A DNA stretch of 64,000 bases from Favolaschia claudopus. Lineage: Eukaryota; Basidiomycota; Agaricomycetes; Agaricales; Mycenaceae. A program made the position numbers and the translations under genes. The notes below the pieces were generated by a model, which had not been told where the DNA came from, ran no database searches, and saw only the letters and a list, made by a program, of their open reading frames with translations. Positions 45,280 to 56,508 of this stretch are shown here, in pieces. The stretch's first letter is position 1. Every line of letters begins with the position of its first letter. The stretch is taken from positions 143,048 to 207,047 of the forward strand of contig JAWWNJ010000241.1 of NCBI GenBank assembly GCA_037176885.1. The letters are read 5' to 3'.

Positions 45280-46405
45280 TTAGACTGATCCTCTGACTCT
45301 CTGTTTGTAGGCCGGACCATAACCTTGGGTAATTTGCGCAACAGTCATAGGGAGCTCCGGTTTCCGCCGCTTCTTGGGGGGACGCCTCCGTTCTTTTGGG
45401 GGCGATTGTCGTGAATGCGATAGGTGAACATGGAAAAGATGATGTTCATTCCCGTCTTCCTCTACCCTTTCCTCCTCTTTATCCAGCGTATCAGTTCGAG
45501 AAACCGATAGACATGGTTGCTGGACTAGGATGACCTGCGCAGAAATGGGAAGTTTTTCGTTCAAACAACGGGTTTGCTTACTTTAGAAGCCACAAGTGCT
45601 GACTGGTACCGTTCCTCCAAAGCTCGAGCACTTAACAGCATTTCTTGTTGGCGCCGCTTTCCTTCAGACAGAGGACAGCTACCACGGTACTCAGTAGCAA
45701 CGCCATTCACAGCGGCATCCACAGCAAACTTGGAGGCAGCCGCATGAAGAAAATCAATGCTTTCCATGTTTTCCAGCTGTGTAATGCGCTCCCTGACCTT
45801 GTAGAGTGCATAAGAAATCTCCTTTTGCTCTCGGAGACGTTGCCTTTTCTCGTGACGTTCGTATTTCCTGTGTATCTCATGGTAAAAAGCATCGGAATCG
45901 TCCGTGCTTGAAGTCTATATGAATGGTGAAACTTTAGTACACCGTTCAAATTCAGTAATACAGACAGGGTACCGGGTTGGGATAGCTGTATGTCTGCCCC
46001 AGCTCACCCTTCATGCTGGTAAACTCAGGAGTTTCAATTATCCTTTGTTCCCTGTAGGCAGTCATCACGTCATGGCGGGTGAAATGGAGGTGATGGTGTC
46101 CGATCGAGCTCCAAGCAGTAAGAGGATTGCCGTCTTGATGGAGCTTGTGCTTAGCAGAAATTCTGAGCTGGAAGGAATCAAAGGCACACGAGACACTGTG
46201 GTCGAGGGGCTTAAATGAGTAGCAACCACACAGAGGGCTCACACTGACATCTAGCGATGTGTTCCTCAAAAATCGACTCGTCAACCTCGCAAGCTCCTAC
46301 AACACTCCAGCCGCTGCACAGTCGCTTGGACACCCGTTTTTGGCGTGTATGTGGGGGTGGAGGCAAGTCAGGAGAACCACGGGATTCGAGAATGGGGGGA
46401 GACAT
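45280..46405 (-). CDS. intact host-type gene with PEHE-like helix
   Basis: Model complement(join(45280..45534,45582..45914,45973..46195,46245..46405)), 323 residues, introns 47-58 nt, all phases consistent and no damage. The N-terminus is Pro-rich (SPPILESRGSPDLPPPP). A central charged helix (AFYHEIHRKYERHEKRQRLR ... YKVRERITQLENMESIDFL) resembles the PEHE helix of MSL1/KANSL1-type scaffolds that hold a histone acetyltransferase; this is a resemblance by eye. The C-terminus is very basic (KERRRPPKKRRKPE), consistent with nuclear location. Start at 46405 is the first ATG in phase; an upstream ATG is possible. Among the host-type genes in the window this is the best preserved complete one. Confidence 0.65.
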
Positions 46406-47115
46406 TGTGCAGTAGATGAAGGGATGTCCCCAGTGTTTACTGCGGTCCCTCAGAGTCAAGCAAGTTCCAAGGTTGTTCCAAGGACTCTTCTCTCGTCGCC
46501 TGCCAACAGATAGATCTTACGAGACTAGCGTCAGTGTGACGTTGGCGAAAATGCGAGGGTGCACGGAGCTTTTGGTTTCCATAGATAGGTGTACGCTGAA
46601 AATTTGCTGAAAATATATGTATCAACGGCGATCTTCCTGAAAATCTTTCCCACAACCTTATACCGTAACGGGACCTCAACCTTTGATCGAGTGATATGAT
46701 GCCACATTTCTGGTAAATTTCCCGTCGACTAGACGCCGCTAACGCTCGAGTTGTGCCCGAGCTGCCAGGCGGGTCTTCGGAAAACTGGCTCAAATTAGGT
46801 GCATTCTATCACTGCAATCAAAAGTTGAACGCCGGAAAAAAAACCGGCATATGACAAGGTTTTCCGAAAGCGCGTAAATAGATCCCGATAGATCACTTTC
46901 GGGAGCCCTCAGCACAATTTGAACTACAATTTCTAGGCAATTTCTTAGGTCTGTTTCAGAAATTATGGCTTCTCAGTGGTCCCATAAGTAGGCTGCAGGT
47001 ACTGAGCAGAAGCTGCTGAGGTATACAATCATCTTCAGAGAATACGCGGAGTATACGCGGCCGCCGAGCGAAGGCCTAATTTATTACCACATTGACAGGG
47101 AAGATTTTCAGATTG
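46406..47115. other. no gene recognised
   Basis: Presumed promoter side of the PEHE-like gene, then unassigned sequence. Confidence 0.35.
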
Positions 47116-47123
47116 GTGCAGGG

Positions 47124-47517
47124 AGGACCCCCCGACAACCACCTAAGAGGCCTGCCGCGAAAATTTTCAATTCGGATAACAAATGCTCAAAAATCGCCCA
47201 TACCCTACCCGGATTCGGATAAAAAAAAACTGAGAAAATGAGCCCTGTCCGACCAAAATATACCATAAATCTGCATGCCCGTCACCTCCAACAGCGTGGG
47301 AGCTCGAAAAAGTGGAATTTTTGACGGATTATGCGCTTTTTCAGGAGATTTCTCACACATTTGCTCACTATGCCTGGTCAGCCGTGCGGATAAAAACTCG
47401 ACCTGGATGGAGGCCTGGGTCGAATTCGGATAAGAAATGCCTGATTTGGGTGCGGATAAAAAGTCCCAAAATCCAAAATTTCTTCGGCAGGCCTCTTAGG
47501 TGGTTGTCGGGGGTCCT
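47124..47517. mobile_element. hAT-type MITE with CGGATAA words
   Basis: A 394-bp element with inverted ends AGGACCCC(C)CCGACAACCACC (about 35 bp) and a perfect 8-bp duplication GTGCAGGG (47116-47123, 47518-47525). The interior repeats (T/G)CGGATAA at least five times. No coding capacity. Confidence 0.92.
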
Positions 47518-47525
47518 GTGCAGGG

Positions 47526-47821
47526 TCGCGACTTGACCGCACCCTGCCAGTGACACTTTCTCGGCATCCAGAAAGCCCTCGAAGGCTCGGTGTCTGGGGA
47601 ACCCCAGGTGATGGCAAATTGGTCAGAGCTCCCACGCTCTTTATCGATCTCCGAGTTGAATCCCTCGGCCGAAATTTGGAAAGGTTCGCACCGGTGCGAA
47701 CCCATACCGGAGGAGGGGTGATTTTCTGTGAAGTTTGGGTTGATTTGAGTAAAGTTGGGTTGTTGTTCGGCATATCTATTAGAATGCTGAGAAGGTTGGA
47801 TGAAGGTGATTAGGCTCGTGA
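47526..47821. other. no gene recognised
   Basis: Unassigned; near-palindromic GGTTCGCACCGGTGCGAACC at 47683-47702. Confidence 0.35.
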
Positions 47822-47893
47822 CCAGCGTTGTCGTAGACAGGCCGGTACTTCTCGGGAGGATCAATTGGGCTGGGCCGGAGTTTGAAAGTTATT
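47822..47893 (-). repeat. repeat family B
   Basis: Reverse complement shares CAAACTCCGG(C)CCAGCCC and CCGAGAAGTACC(G/A)G with 50402-50475 and 55331-55409. Confidence 0.65.
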
Positions 47894-47934
47894 GATGGGA
47901 AAGTAATCCACTCCTGTTCCCCCAACGTAGGTTT

Positions 47935-48130
47935 TGTATGCCGGTGTCCCGGCCTACAGGTGGGGAGGCTTGTGCGAATCCATATATTCAACAAGATGAT
48001 GCGAACTACCCGTACGGTGGTTTATAAAAAGTACATACAATGTCAATAAACAGCGTTCACCCAGTCCTCATTATCTAAAGTGACAGCTAGTTGAGCCCTT
48101 CTCGCAGTATCAGTGATCATTGTATTCATT
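47935..48130 (+). repeat. LTR-like repeat (TGTATGCCGG...)
   Basis: Starts TGTATGCCGGTGTCCCGGCC, the same short palindromic start as family A (53826) and the copy at 50791. A TATAAA box (48023) and a TAAAGTGA(C) block follow. Probably a solo LTR; its right end was not located. Confidence 0.45.
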
Positions 48131-48580
48131 TTGGGCGCACCGAGTCGTCAGAGTTGTTCCGGGTTGCGGTTTCTTTATTTACGTTTGAACGACTATCTTC
48201 AAAGGAGTATATAAAGTCTTGTTACGAGACTAGTTCTGTATATCTTTTTGAGAATTTTTACTTATTGAACCTCGTCCAAACCTTATTGACGCTCCTTTAA
48301 CAGCCCTTTTCCAAAAGCAGGTGGAAGTGAAAAAAAGTCGGCGTGTTGTTCCGCACCACCGATCAGAGTGGTCCGAGGCAGCAGCAAACTCGACGAGCCC
48401 GCGTTGCATCACCGGAATCAGCCTTGCATCACCCTAGATCAGGCTGACTTACACTGGATCACACCGCATCATTGATACCGCTCTCGGAACGCGTCTTTAT
48501 CACGGCAGCCTCTGATTTACGACACCCATCATACGCTCCAGCACAGCCCCATCACCATTTGGTGTCCGCTCTTATATCCT
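48131..48580. other. no gene recognised
   Basis: Unassigned, with repeated GCATCA(C) words at 48400-48470. Confidence 0.35.
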
Positions 48581-48960
48581 GTTCGGATACCAGTAACCGT
48601 TACACTAACCAGTAGCACTTTTCCTTATATGGTAGCCGTGGTAATCCATCGTCTCCTCGGAAGTTCTGCGGCGTGACAACCCATTTGGGATGGGTTGCCT
48701 CCTGTGTTGCCAACTGTGTCCGCTACACCTCATGTTTATAGGCATTCTTGAACATTATGACTTTGGACACGAGCTGAAGAAAAAACGCCGCAAAAATCGC
48801 GTCCCTTTGATGAAAAGCACGTATTTTCGGTGGTCCAAACGCCCAGCATCACAAGGTGTCACAGCTTGATGATGATTGATCAACCTCACCTAAGATTTCC
48901 ACGACCACCATATAAGGAAAACAGCGACTGGTTACTGTAGCGGTTACTGGTATCCGAACA
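48581..48960. mobile_element. 380-bp inverted-repeat element
   Basis: Arms of about 62 bp starting TGTTCGGATACCAGTAACCG at both ends. No unambiguous target duplication. No coding capacity. Confidence 0.85.
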
Positions 48961-49439
48961 AGCTTCAAAAAATAGTGCATCAGGTTTTAAAATGGCCGTT
49001 GGCGAGGCCCGCTGATGTCATCGGCTAGGCCGTGGAGGCCCACGGAGCCGTCAATTTGGGCCTAGACTGGGCCTTTGACGGTTGATGATGATGATGATGA
49101 AATCAATTATCGTGCGCGAGCCGCTGCAAGCGGCTATAGTACACGGTATCAACCATGCTAATTACAACGTTTTGCAGGAGATCCAACCGTATGGGGACCT
49201 TGGACCGGACAGGATGCGAGGCAAACGGGGCGGAGAGGGCGACTTCGGGAGGATCGGGGCGTGCGGACTCGTGCGGAGCGGGTTTGACTCAGACGCGCGA
49301 ACGGGAGTGGAGCGGGCTTGACTCGTACACTCGTGCGAGAGCGGAGCGACCTTGACTCGTACGCTCGTGCGATGAGGCTCGGGCGCCAAAGAATCTGCAG
49401 GATGATGTAGTTAGTAGCTTGGGATAATAATGTCTGAGG
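48961..49439. repeat. unassigned, with ACTCGTRCG word cluster 49255-49375
   Basis: GACTCGTACGCTCGTGCG-like words in both orientations and GAGCGG words. TGCAGGA occurs on both sides of the region (49175, 49396) but is only 7 bp, so an element boundary is not established. The start contains a short GATGAT repeat (49086-49100). Confidence 0.4.
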
Positions 49440-49988
49440 CAGTGTTCGCCCTTAAGCCTTAAATTCAGGTCTGGCCGACCCTTAAGGCTTATTGAGCCTT
49501 ATTCCTTAATAACCCTTAAGACCTTGAAGGCTTAATTTCCTTTTTAGGTAGGTAGTTCCCACCCTCGAACAGGCGTAAATTTTTCAGTGGAGCATGTATC
49601 GGAGCTATTTGCACAAAAAGGACTTTAACCTTCAGGTCAAGATCAGTTACTTTGGATTTTATCAAATTCTTGAGCAGTCGTGGAGGTTTGATGATACTCC
49701 CATCAATTATTAGGTCAATTAATTATCTGGTATATTACGGGCGGCGCCGACATGGCATCGACCTTGTTCCCGAAGCTTCAAGGAGGATGCCCCAGGCCGA
49801 CAGCCACGAAATGATCGGACGGCTTGGTTGGCAGGCGCCGGAGATACCCGGGTTGTCGGCATGAAGCTCGGCATCACCCTTAAGGGCTCTTAAGCCCTGG
49901 ATACCTGAGCGGCCAGTGCTTAAGGCTTATGTTAAGGCCTTAATAAGCCTAACCTTAATAAGGCCTTATCCCTTAGGGCGAACCACTG
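49440..49988. mobile_element. hAT-type MITE with TTAAGGCTTA words
   Basis: A 549-bp element with ends CAGTGTTCGCCCTTAAG and CTTAGGGCGAACCACTG and a perfect 8-bp duplication GTCTGAGG (49432-49439, 49989-49996). About 120 bp at each end are dense in TTAAGG/CCTTAA words. The interior is unique and non-coding. Confidence 0.92.
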
Positions 49989-49996
49989 GTCTGAGG

Positions 49997-50401
49997 TGAT
50001 TCTTAAATTAGTGTGGGCAGTTGGCGAGATGGGAGGAAGGGGGGAAATGTCGGGAGTGATGGATTGTGGTAGGGCTAAGGTTGGTAGTAGTACTAGTAGT
50101 CATGTTTGTGGGGTCGTGAATGTTGTCTCGCAATTTCGGTGGCGAGGGGCGCTGATCCCCTAGACAGCGGCTCACCGGCAAGCATGGGAGGCGTAGCTAG
50201 ACGGCTCGTCGGCTTCCATCTAGCCGTCACCAGCTCGCACGCTGCTGTGTACCCAAGTGTAGCCGCAGTGTAGCCGCGTTTCTTGCCGCGCCATCGCCGC
50301 CTCCACACGTTGACAGCTGTCACCGGCGAGGCGCAAAAATCTAGACCCGGCTTGAACGCAGTGATGGTCACAACATGCCGAACCTGTGGCAATGCTCGGC
50401 A
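49997..50401. other. no gene recognised
   Basis: Unassigned; GC-rich 50150-50350. Confidence 0.35.
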
Positions 50402-50475
50402 CCCGCCAAAAAATTCAAACTCCGGCCCAGCCCAATTGGCAGGGCCGAGAAAGTACCAGCCTGCCCACCGCAACA
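50402..50475 (+). repeat. repeat family B
   Basis: CGCCAAAAAATTCAAACTCC ... GGGCCGAGAAAGTACCAGCC, related to 47822-47893 and 55331-55409. Confidence 0.65.
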
Positions 50476-50790
50476 ACCACCCCCAAATGAAAAGATTGCT
50501 ATTCGTAGGCAGGCTGGTTACGAGCCTAGAAGGTGATTATGCGGTGTATTTCTCTCACTTTGTCATTCACTATGTATACACTAGGATATTGAATTGTTGC
50601 ATACACATTGGCTGTGGTGGGAGTATCCAATGATCTGGTGAGTGGAGATACAAATTCAAGAAGAAACTCACCTACTGCGGGCCAGAAAAGGCCAAAATTT
50701 TTAGGCCTTTAAACCGTGAGAAATTGCTTCAGGTTCGAAAAACTAGTGCCGGGTATGAAAGGCCGATGTATAATACAAGCCGTAAGTATG

Positions 50791-51000
50791 TTTGTAATGC
50801 CGGTGCCCGGCTTACAGAGCTTGCGTGGATTCCGTGTTCTTGTAATTGAATAGTGAACAATTCTATCATTAATCCTCGAATACAAATTCGCTAACCATAT
50901 GTATCTAAAGTAAAACCAAGCTCTGCTCGGCGCATCACATCGGCTTCAAGCATCTTCATTGACTCCGTCACATTCGCTCTCTGTAGTCTGCTCAGTGGAA
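50791..51000 (+). repeat. LTR-like repeat (TGTAATGCCGG...)
   Basis: TGTAATGCCGGTGCCCGGCT start, then GCTTGCGTGGATTCC and TATCTAAAGTAAAACC, parallel to the copy at 47935. Strongly diverged from it, so the two are not the LTRs of one element. Confidence 0.45.
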
Positions 51001-51149
51001 AGGTGTCACACCCCAAATGGCCTTACTAATAGGGGTACGAAACGCAACTCCAGACAATTGTTTGACCCGAGAAATGGCCACAAAAGAAAGACTGGAAGAA
51101 AAATCTCTGGGCCCGAGGTCAATGACTGCTTGTTTCAGCGTTAGTATCA

Positions 51150-51171
51150 ATAGGCGTTCGCGAACGCCTAT
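51150..51171. repeat. perfect 22-bp palindrome
   Basis: ATAGGCGTTCG directly followed by its reverse complement, with partial extension on both sides (TTAGTA ... TACTAA). Confidence 0.75.
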
Positions 51172-51898
51172 GCTACTAAAGTTGTCGTGCCTCGTATATA
51201 TTGGGTTCAGAAATTGGGTTTGACCCATTGCCACATGTTGTAGAATGAGCCGGAAAGTGCCCGAAGGGCTTACTCATCCACTTACCAAGTTGCTTACTAA
51301 CCCCGACAGGTGGTAGAAGATAGCGACTCGAAATTGAAAGCAAACGGCGGTGTCGTCGCATCCGTATCCGTGGTAGTTGTAGGCGACGAGGGCGGCGGCG
51401 ACCCAGAAAGCGCTGCAGGGAAGATATCAAGCCGTCTCCGCTTCCCATCCTTCATCCCGCTCCCCGTCCTGCGTTTCTCGCACTTGCTCGTACTCTCCTA
51501 ATAACCGCCGGGCTCCCACTCCACTCCCCTCCGCCTGCACCCACCCCCCCACACCGGAATCCTCCGCCTTCCAGTAGTTCTTGAGGACGAGGCTTGACGA
51601 TGTTCTATAAGACAGTGGCTGAGAGAAGTTGATGCTTTGAAGGTTTTCGTGGCAATAGCGCCGAAATGGTACACTTGAAGATCATCGTTCAATGCGTCCC
51701 TTCACTCGAGGGAGCAACTTGCGAGGATTGGTCCAGCTTCAGACAGGTTTCAGGAGCTATAGGGGCCTTGAGCAAATGCTTTGATTGTTCCACCTGGTTG
51801 AGAGAGGTGCACCTTGCGAGAGGATTGAGTGGAGAGCGGCGGCGAGTGAGTGCGAGCGAAGAACAAAGGGTGGCAGCGACGCTCAGCTAGTCTCACCC

Positions 51899-51950
51899 AG
51901 TCAGACTCCATACGAGAGTTATGATATAAATCTTTTATATGGAGTCTGAA
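51899..51950. repeat. hairpin with 12-bp stem
   Basis: TCAGACTCCATA ... TATGGAGTCTGA around a 28-nt loop. Confidence 0.7.
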
Positions 51951-52328
51951 CTTGATGGCGGCTGTCATCCAAGACCTCGGGTTTTGTGACGCACGTGATG
52001 GTTTCCACGTCCAAATCCGGACGATTGCGAAGGTTTTCTGGGTGATTTTCCCATTCAGGAGGGCTCTGTGAATGCATATGATAGTGCTAGAGCTGTAAAT
52101 ATGATGTCTTTAGCTCAATATTCTTCTCATCTGCACATTCAACCAAATTCAACCACCACTCGAAAACTCCTTCAGATTTGCTTGTCTATTGCTGGATAAA
52201 GCTGTTGAACACCATTTAAATGAGTAGCTAGACACATTGAAGACACATTTTAGGGCTCAACAAATACATTAAACTGTCGAACGACGCTTTTGAATTGGGA
52301 CGTGGGAAGTGTGACTTGTCACATCAAA

Positions 52329-52395
52329 AACCGAGGTCCGGGTCGAACCCCGCCAACAATTTCAGACTAACGCTCAGCCACGTCACCATTCATCA
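52329..52395 (-). other. tRNA-like sequence, minus strand
   Basis: Minus strand: GACGTGGCTGAGCGTTAGTC is a good A box/D arm (tRNA-Ser/Leu style) and GGCGGGGTTCGACCCGGAC a B box. The intervening anticodon arm is poor. Probably a tRNA relic or SINE head. Confidence 0.45.
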
Positions 52396-52399
52396 AGAC

Positions 52400-53395
52400 T
52401 TTGATGTCGGAGTTTGAATGACTTGGAAGATTTTCAAAAAATCGGTGGTCGAGGTCACCGAGAAAGGGTGCAGGCTGTCTGGAATAAAGGACGGATGTCC
52501 ACTCGTGTGTTTATGGGACATCGAAGTGTTACAAATTATGTTAGGCTCATGTCAGGAATAACATCATTTAGACCTCCGTTCAATCAAGCTTCAAAAGAGC
52601 TCAGAATTATATCGACGCTACATCAGATATCTTTCTGTGCTTTCTCCGGACGTGTTCTCCACATTTTTGCTGGTTTGCGGTGTAGGGCTCTGCACCGTAC
52701 CCGTAGGCTAGTCTACACCACCGTTTGACACGGAAGCTTCGGACGACATTTGACGGCTGATGTTTAACTGTCATCTCCGGAACATTCCCTGGCACACCGC
52801 ATTTCCAGAACATTTTGCGCTGGAGCTTTCTTGGACCTAATCTCGGATTTGCCTGCCGCACCTGCATAAATCAATATTAAATTAAATTATTAGAGCTGAT
52901 GTAAAATTTTGAACCGATGTTTTTTGTTTCAAAACGAAATCAAATTTGGCAAGACTTGATTCAGATTCACCAAGCCGCAACACGGAAATGGACTTGCTGC
53001 CTGCCATGGACACCCAAAACAACCTCACATAGATTAAGGGAGCTTAGCCAGCGGTAGGTTGTAGCTTTCCCCCTGTTAAACAGGCCATCCATTGGCTCAA
53101 CGCGAGTAGAGTGTTTGAGGACCGGTGCGTTGATACCAAAATTCGGACAGCTCCACAGGCCGGACCCGATGTAATCCAAGTTCGAAAAAAATAGTTTTTC
53201 ATCAGTTGCTAATATGCTCTATTGAAAGCCCTTGAATCACAAAATAAATGATAAAAACAATGCCATTATTCAAAACCGATACAATTGAGTGTAAGAAAAC
53301 AAAGAATATGAAACTCAGACAAAGAGCAAGAGGGAGGGAGAGAGAGATAGAGAAAGAGCACGAGAAAGAGCCTTGAGACGCATGAAAGTTACACG
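52400..53395. other. no gene recognised
   Basis: A 104-codon open frame at 52414-52728 has no family resemblance. The rest is unassigned, with purine-rich GAGAGA at 53330-53365. Confidence 0.35.
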
Positions 53396-53600
53396 GAAAC
53401 AGTGGAGTCTTGCAGTTGCTTGCACTCTTGCGGATTTGCCGTGTCGCGGATTTGCCAGTATGGCGGGCTTGCCTGTGTTGCGGGTTTTGCCACCTCAAGC
53501 CTTGAAGGAGCCTGGGAGTTGAGATCTTGCGGACTTGCGGGCTTGCTTTCGCTAAGTCTTTGCTTGCGGATTGGAGTGGTGCTTGATCAGAAGGTGCGAC
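53396..53600. repeat. CTTGCGGATTTGC word cluster
   Basis: TTGCGG(A/G)(T/C)TTGC and GGCTTGC words repeated about ten times. Another cluster of a private word; element borders not found. Confidence 0.45.
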
Positions 53601-53813
53601 GATTGCTCTTGAAAACCCTTGAGTCTTGGGCAGAACAAATAAAAACTGAATGAATGGAGTCTTGAGGCTTGAGGCCGAGCAGCAGAGCATGGTGGCGAAG
53701 CGGGGGATGGGGGGGAAAAGTGAAGGGAGAAGACAAGAGCAACGGTGACGTGGCCATCACATCAACAAGTATCAACCAAATCACACGTGTGCGGACTTGG
53801 CCGTTTCAAGAAA

Positions 53814-54381
53814 TATTAATATGATTTGTATGCCAGTTTCTGGCCTACAGTAGGGCGACCTTGCGCAAATCACGTACGCGGATACTTTTGAGGCCGAACT
53901 GTTGAACTAATTTTGCTGCAAATTCGAATTCAGACTGTCTTGTTAGACTCTTCTACAGTTCTACAGTTCTACTGATCCTGCAATCACAGAAGTACAAAAA
54001 TTCGGGAACAGGGCAGAAGGAGTTTTGAAGGAGTTGATGATGTAATTCTCGGTATGGTTACTCATGAATACGGCAAAGTATTCCTCCCTGCTCTAATAGT
54101 ACACATTCAATAGCTAGAAACCATGAACTCAGTGCCTGTGCATGCGAGCTCTCAGCTCAGCCAGGGAGGGGGTAGGTCAATCAGTGCAGCACATGCTTCC
54201 ATCAGACAGATCAAGCAGTGTTGCCGAATGATCAGCAGGAACAGTGCGGCATTACACTGGAACAGCAATTTATCACGGCTTCATCGATCACATCAGAAGT
54301 TACGATACCCATCAAAAGTGCACGAGCACAGCTTATTGCTTTTTGGTGACGGCTCTGATAAGGGGGGAGCAAGCTCCCCCA
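53814..54381 (-). repeat. repeat family A, inverted copy
   Basis: Begins ATATGATTTGTATGCCAGTT and ends at GGGGGAGCAAGCTCCCCC, the reverse complement of 26326-26752 with about 100 bp of extra sequence near 54040-54110. Diverged but colinear. Confidence 0.7.
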
Positions 54382-55097
54382 ATTATCCGACCGTTTCGGA
54401 ATTCCTTCAAGTCGACCCCCAAGTGCGGATTCAATGCAGCTGGGACTTGTAGCATCGTCTTATTGCCTTCCGTATAGAGCTCGTTACTACTTTTGAACAT
54501 TCAAGCTATAAATACAATATTCGGCGAGCACCGAGGCTAGACAGGATTACAGTCAGAGGCATGAGATCCTGGGGACGTCTCAGAACATCCCCAGATGTTT
54601 CTGAACTGTTCGTCAGCTCTTGGGAGGAACCCTCTAGGAATATTCCGGATTTGAGCTTTCCCGAAGGTCAGAAATCACTGTTCGGACCACGAGGAGATTT
54701 TTTTGACATTCTGTCAAAATGTGACCAGGGGTCAAGGTCAGGTCAAGTAGAGTGACTCTTGACCCAAGGTCAAGACCCGGGTCAACCGCAACACTGCCTG
54801 CCATCAACCAACCAATTTCCACAACCCGGCTTGTGGGCAACTTGTGGGCGTCGAATATGATATGATATGATAGCCAGATAAGTACGCAGACAGCTGGATA
54901 CAGTGTTGAATATCGATTTTCGAGCCACATGTCCAAAAAAGCCAGGGCCTGAAGTCTGGACCCCTCCTCTTCCTTGCTCCTCCCGCTTCTCCCTCCCATT
55001 GCTCCTCATTTTAAATCCTGCTTCGATGCTTGGCGCAATGCGCATCTATGGTGCCGCTCACTTAGTCAACGCTACTTTTGTACAGAAATTGATGGCC
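54382..55097. repeat. unassigned, with a hAT-like end 54735-54790
   Basis: 54735-54790 is a cluster of GGTCAAG/CTTGACC words ending CGGGTCAACCGCAACACTG, i.e. a hAT-type terminus with its own word. No opposite end was found, so it is a one-ended fragment. The remainder shows no gene. Confidence 0.4.
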
Positions 55098-55409
55098 CAT
55101 TGGGCTGTCGCGGAGTTTGAAAATTTTGGCTGGTGCCGCGTCACGTCACACATTCGGCATTGTGTCACAACGTGTGACTCGGCCGTTCCTGCTGGTAAAT
55201 TCCAACCACCCTCCGTGACGAAAATATTCGAACAAGTGACTAGTAATGTAGGATAATTTGTTAAAAGTACATTGAGGTATTTGTTGAAGCTTAAATACAA
55301 ATTTATTGAGGGGAAAAGAACCAGATTGATCTGTCCCCGCCAAAATTTCAAACTCCGCGACAGCCCTTTGGCGGGGCCCGAGAAGTACCAGTCTGTATAC
55401 GACAACGAG
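55098..55409. repeat. inverted-repeat element with family B sequence
   Basis: GGGCTGTCGCGGAGTTTGAA at 55098 is inverted at 55340-55372 (TTTCAAACTCCGCGACAGCC). The right arm continues into family B (GCCCGAGAAGTACCAGTCTG). The arms enclose about 190 bp. Confidence 0.6.
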
Positions 55410-55803
55410 GCGAACAATCTTCCTCAGGCTGAATGTCATTTCGGCCCTCAGCTCTACTCGTATATGTAGGAGCCTCGAGCAGCGCTATGCAGAACAACTC
55501 GAACCTCGCTCAAACCTCGATAAAACTTCTACGGCAGGTTCTCCGCGACAATCACCAGGATGCGACATTGTTTATTCATGCCCGTGAGGTGTTGACTCGG
55601 TAACAATGCAGACCGCGGATGAGGCGAAATTCTGCCTTATAAGTAGTATTTGGTACGTATTTAAACATTGTAAGGCTCCTTTTACCTAAACGGCCTTGGA
55701 AGGTCTAAATAGCCCAAAATTAGCCCTTACCATCCTTTTTTGATTTCTCCGACGTTTAACATATGATTCCTACCATGTACACAGGTCTATGTGCAATCGT
55801 TCC
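55410..55803. repeat. unassigned, with repeat family C at 55649-55757
   Basis: Family C copy matching 42695-42815 (TTGGTACGTATTTAAACATT, TAAGGCTCCTTTTACCTAAA, CTTTTTTGATTTCTCCGACG). Otherwise nothing recognised. Confidence 0.5.
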
Positions 55804-56508
55804 CTATATATTAGGAGTGCTTCTACCGATGGCTGACTGGGTGCCCGGGGGGCATGGCAGCAGATTGAAAACTGCAGCAAAGACACAGCAAGCTAGGAGC
55901 TCACTTTCTGTGCCTTCCGCAGGAATTCCTTTGAATTCAATCTTTTCCGCCCCCATGCCCACGGACGTGGTCATCTGACCCAAACACTCCTGATCATTGC
56001 CCGTACCCAGTCGATTAAAGTGCAGCACCTGAATCACATACTTTAGGAGTGCAAGAGATGAGTGAGAACTCTCCTCACTTTGTCATCTCCTTGATAAATG
56101 CCAAGTCTTGGAGCTGCACCGTAGCCATTGCCACCCATATTGTCGACATGAATCTCCCAAATACCACTGGACAGCCCTCTGCACGATCAGTTTCTCAAAT
56201 TCTAACCAAATGCAATATACACACCAGTCATCCCAAGACAGCCAGCCAATGCTCTGCTGAAGAACGGAAGATACCCTCTGTTGTCATTTGAGCCAGCTCC
56301 GTGTGCTTGTGCAGAGTCTTCGCATAATATGCAGAATTTCATTCCCGAACTCATCATCGTTCCATTGGGCAACGAATGTGGTGATATCATTTGTCCGGAG
56401 GAGAGGGATGTTAAGGCCCGCGGCAAGACCTTCGTCCTCCCAGTAGAAGTGAGGCAACGAGAAATCATGAACCCCCATGGTGCGGTAACAACTTCGAAAG
56501 GCGGTCAT
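55804..56508 (-). pseudogene. possible degraded minus-strand gene
   Basis: Minus-strand pieces with normal composition: FSLPHFYWEDEGLAAGLNIP ... TTFVAQWNDDEFGNEILHIM (56508-56284), then in another frame NDNRGYLPFFSRALAGCLGM (to about 56200), then GAEKIEFKGIPAEGTESELL (to 55804). Splice sites joining them are not convincing and stops intervene. Product unknown. Confidence 0.35.

Larger units (their letters stand above)
51001..52328. other. no gene recognised; two palindromes
   Basis: Only short open frames (for example 51310-51501, 51666-51890). Contains a perfect 22-bp palindrome at 51150-51171 and a hairpin at 51899-51950. Confidence 0.35.

Noticed and set aside
47935..51000. The two LTR-like repeats at 47935 and 50791 as one retrotransposon
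   Set aside because: They are too diverged from each other, the interior has no retroelement genes, and it contains independent MITEs with their own borders.
53202..53690. 162-codon minus-strand frame
   Set aside because: It is a translation of the CTTGCGG word cluster followed by low-complexity Ser/Leu sequence.
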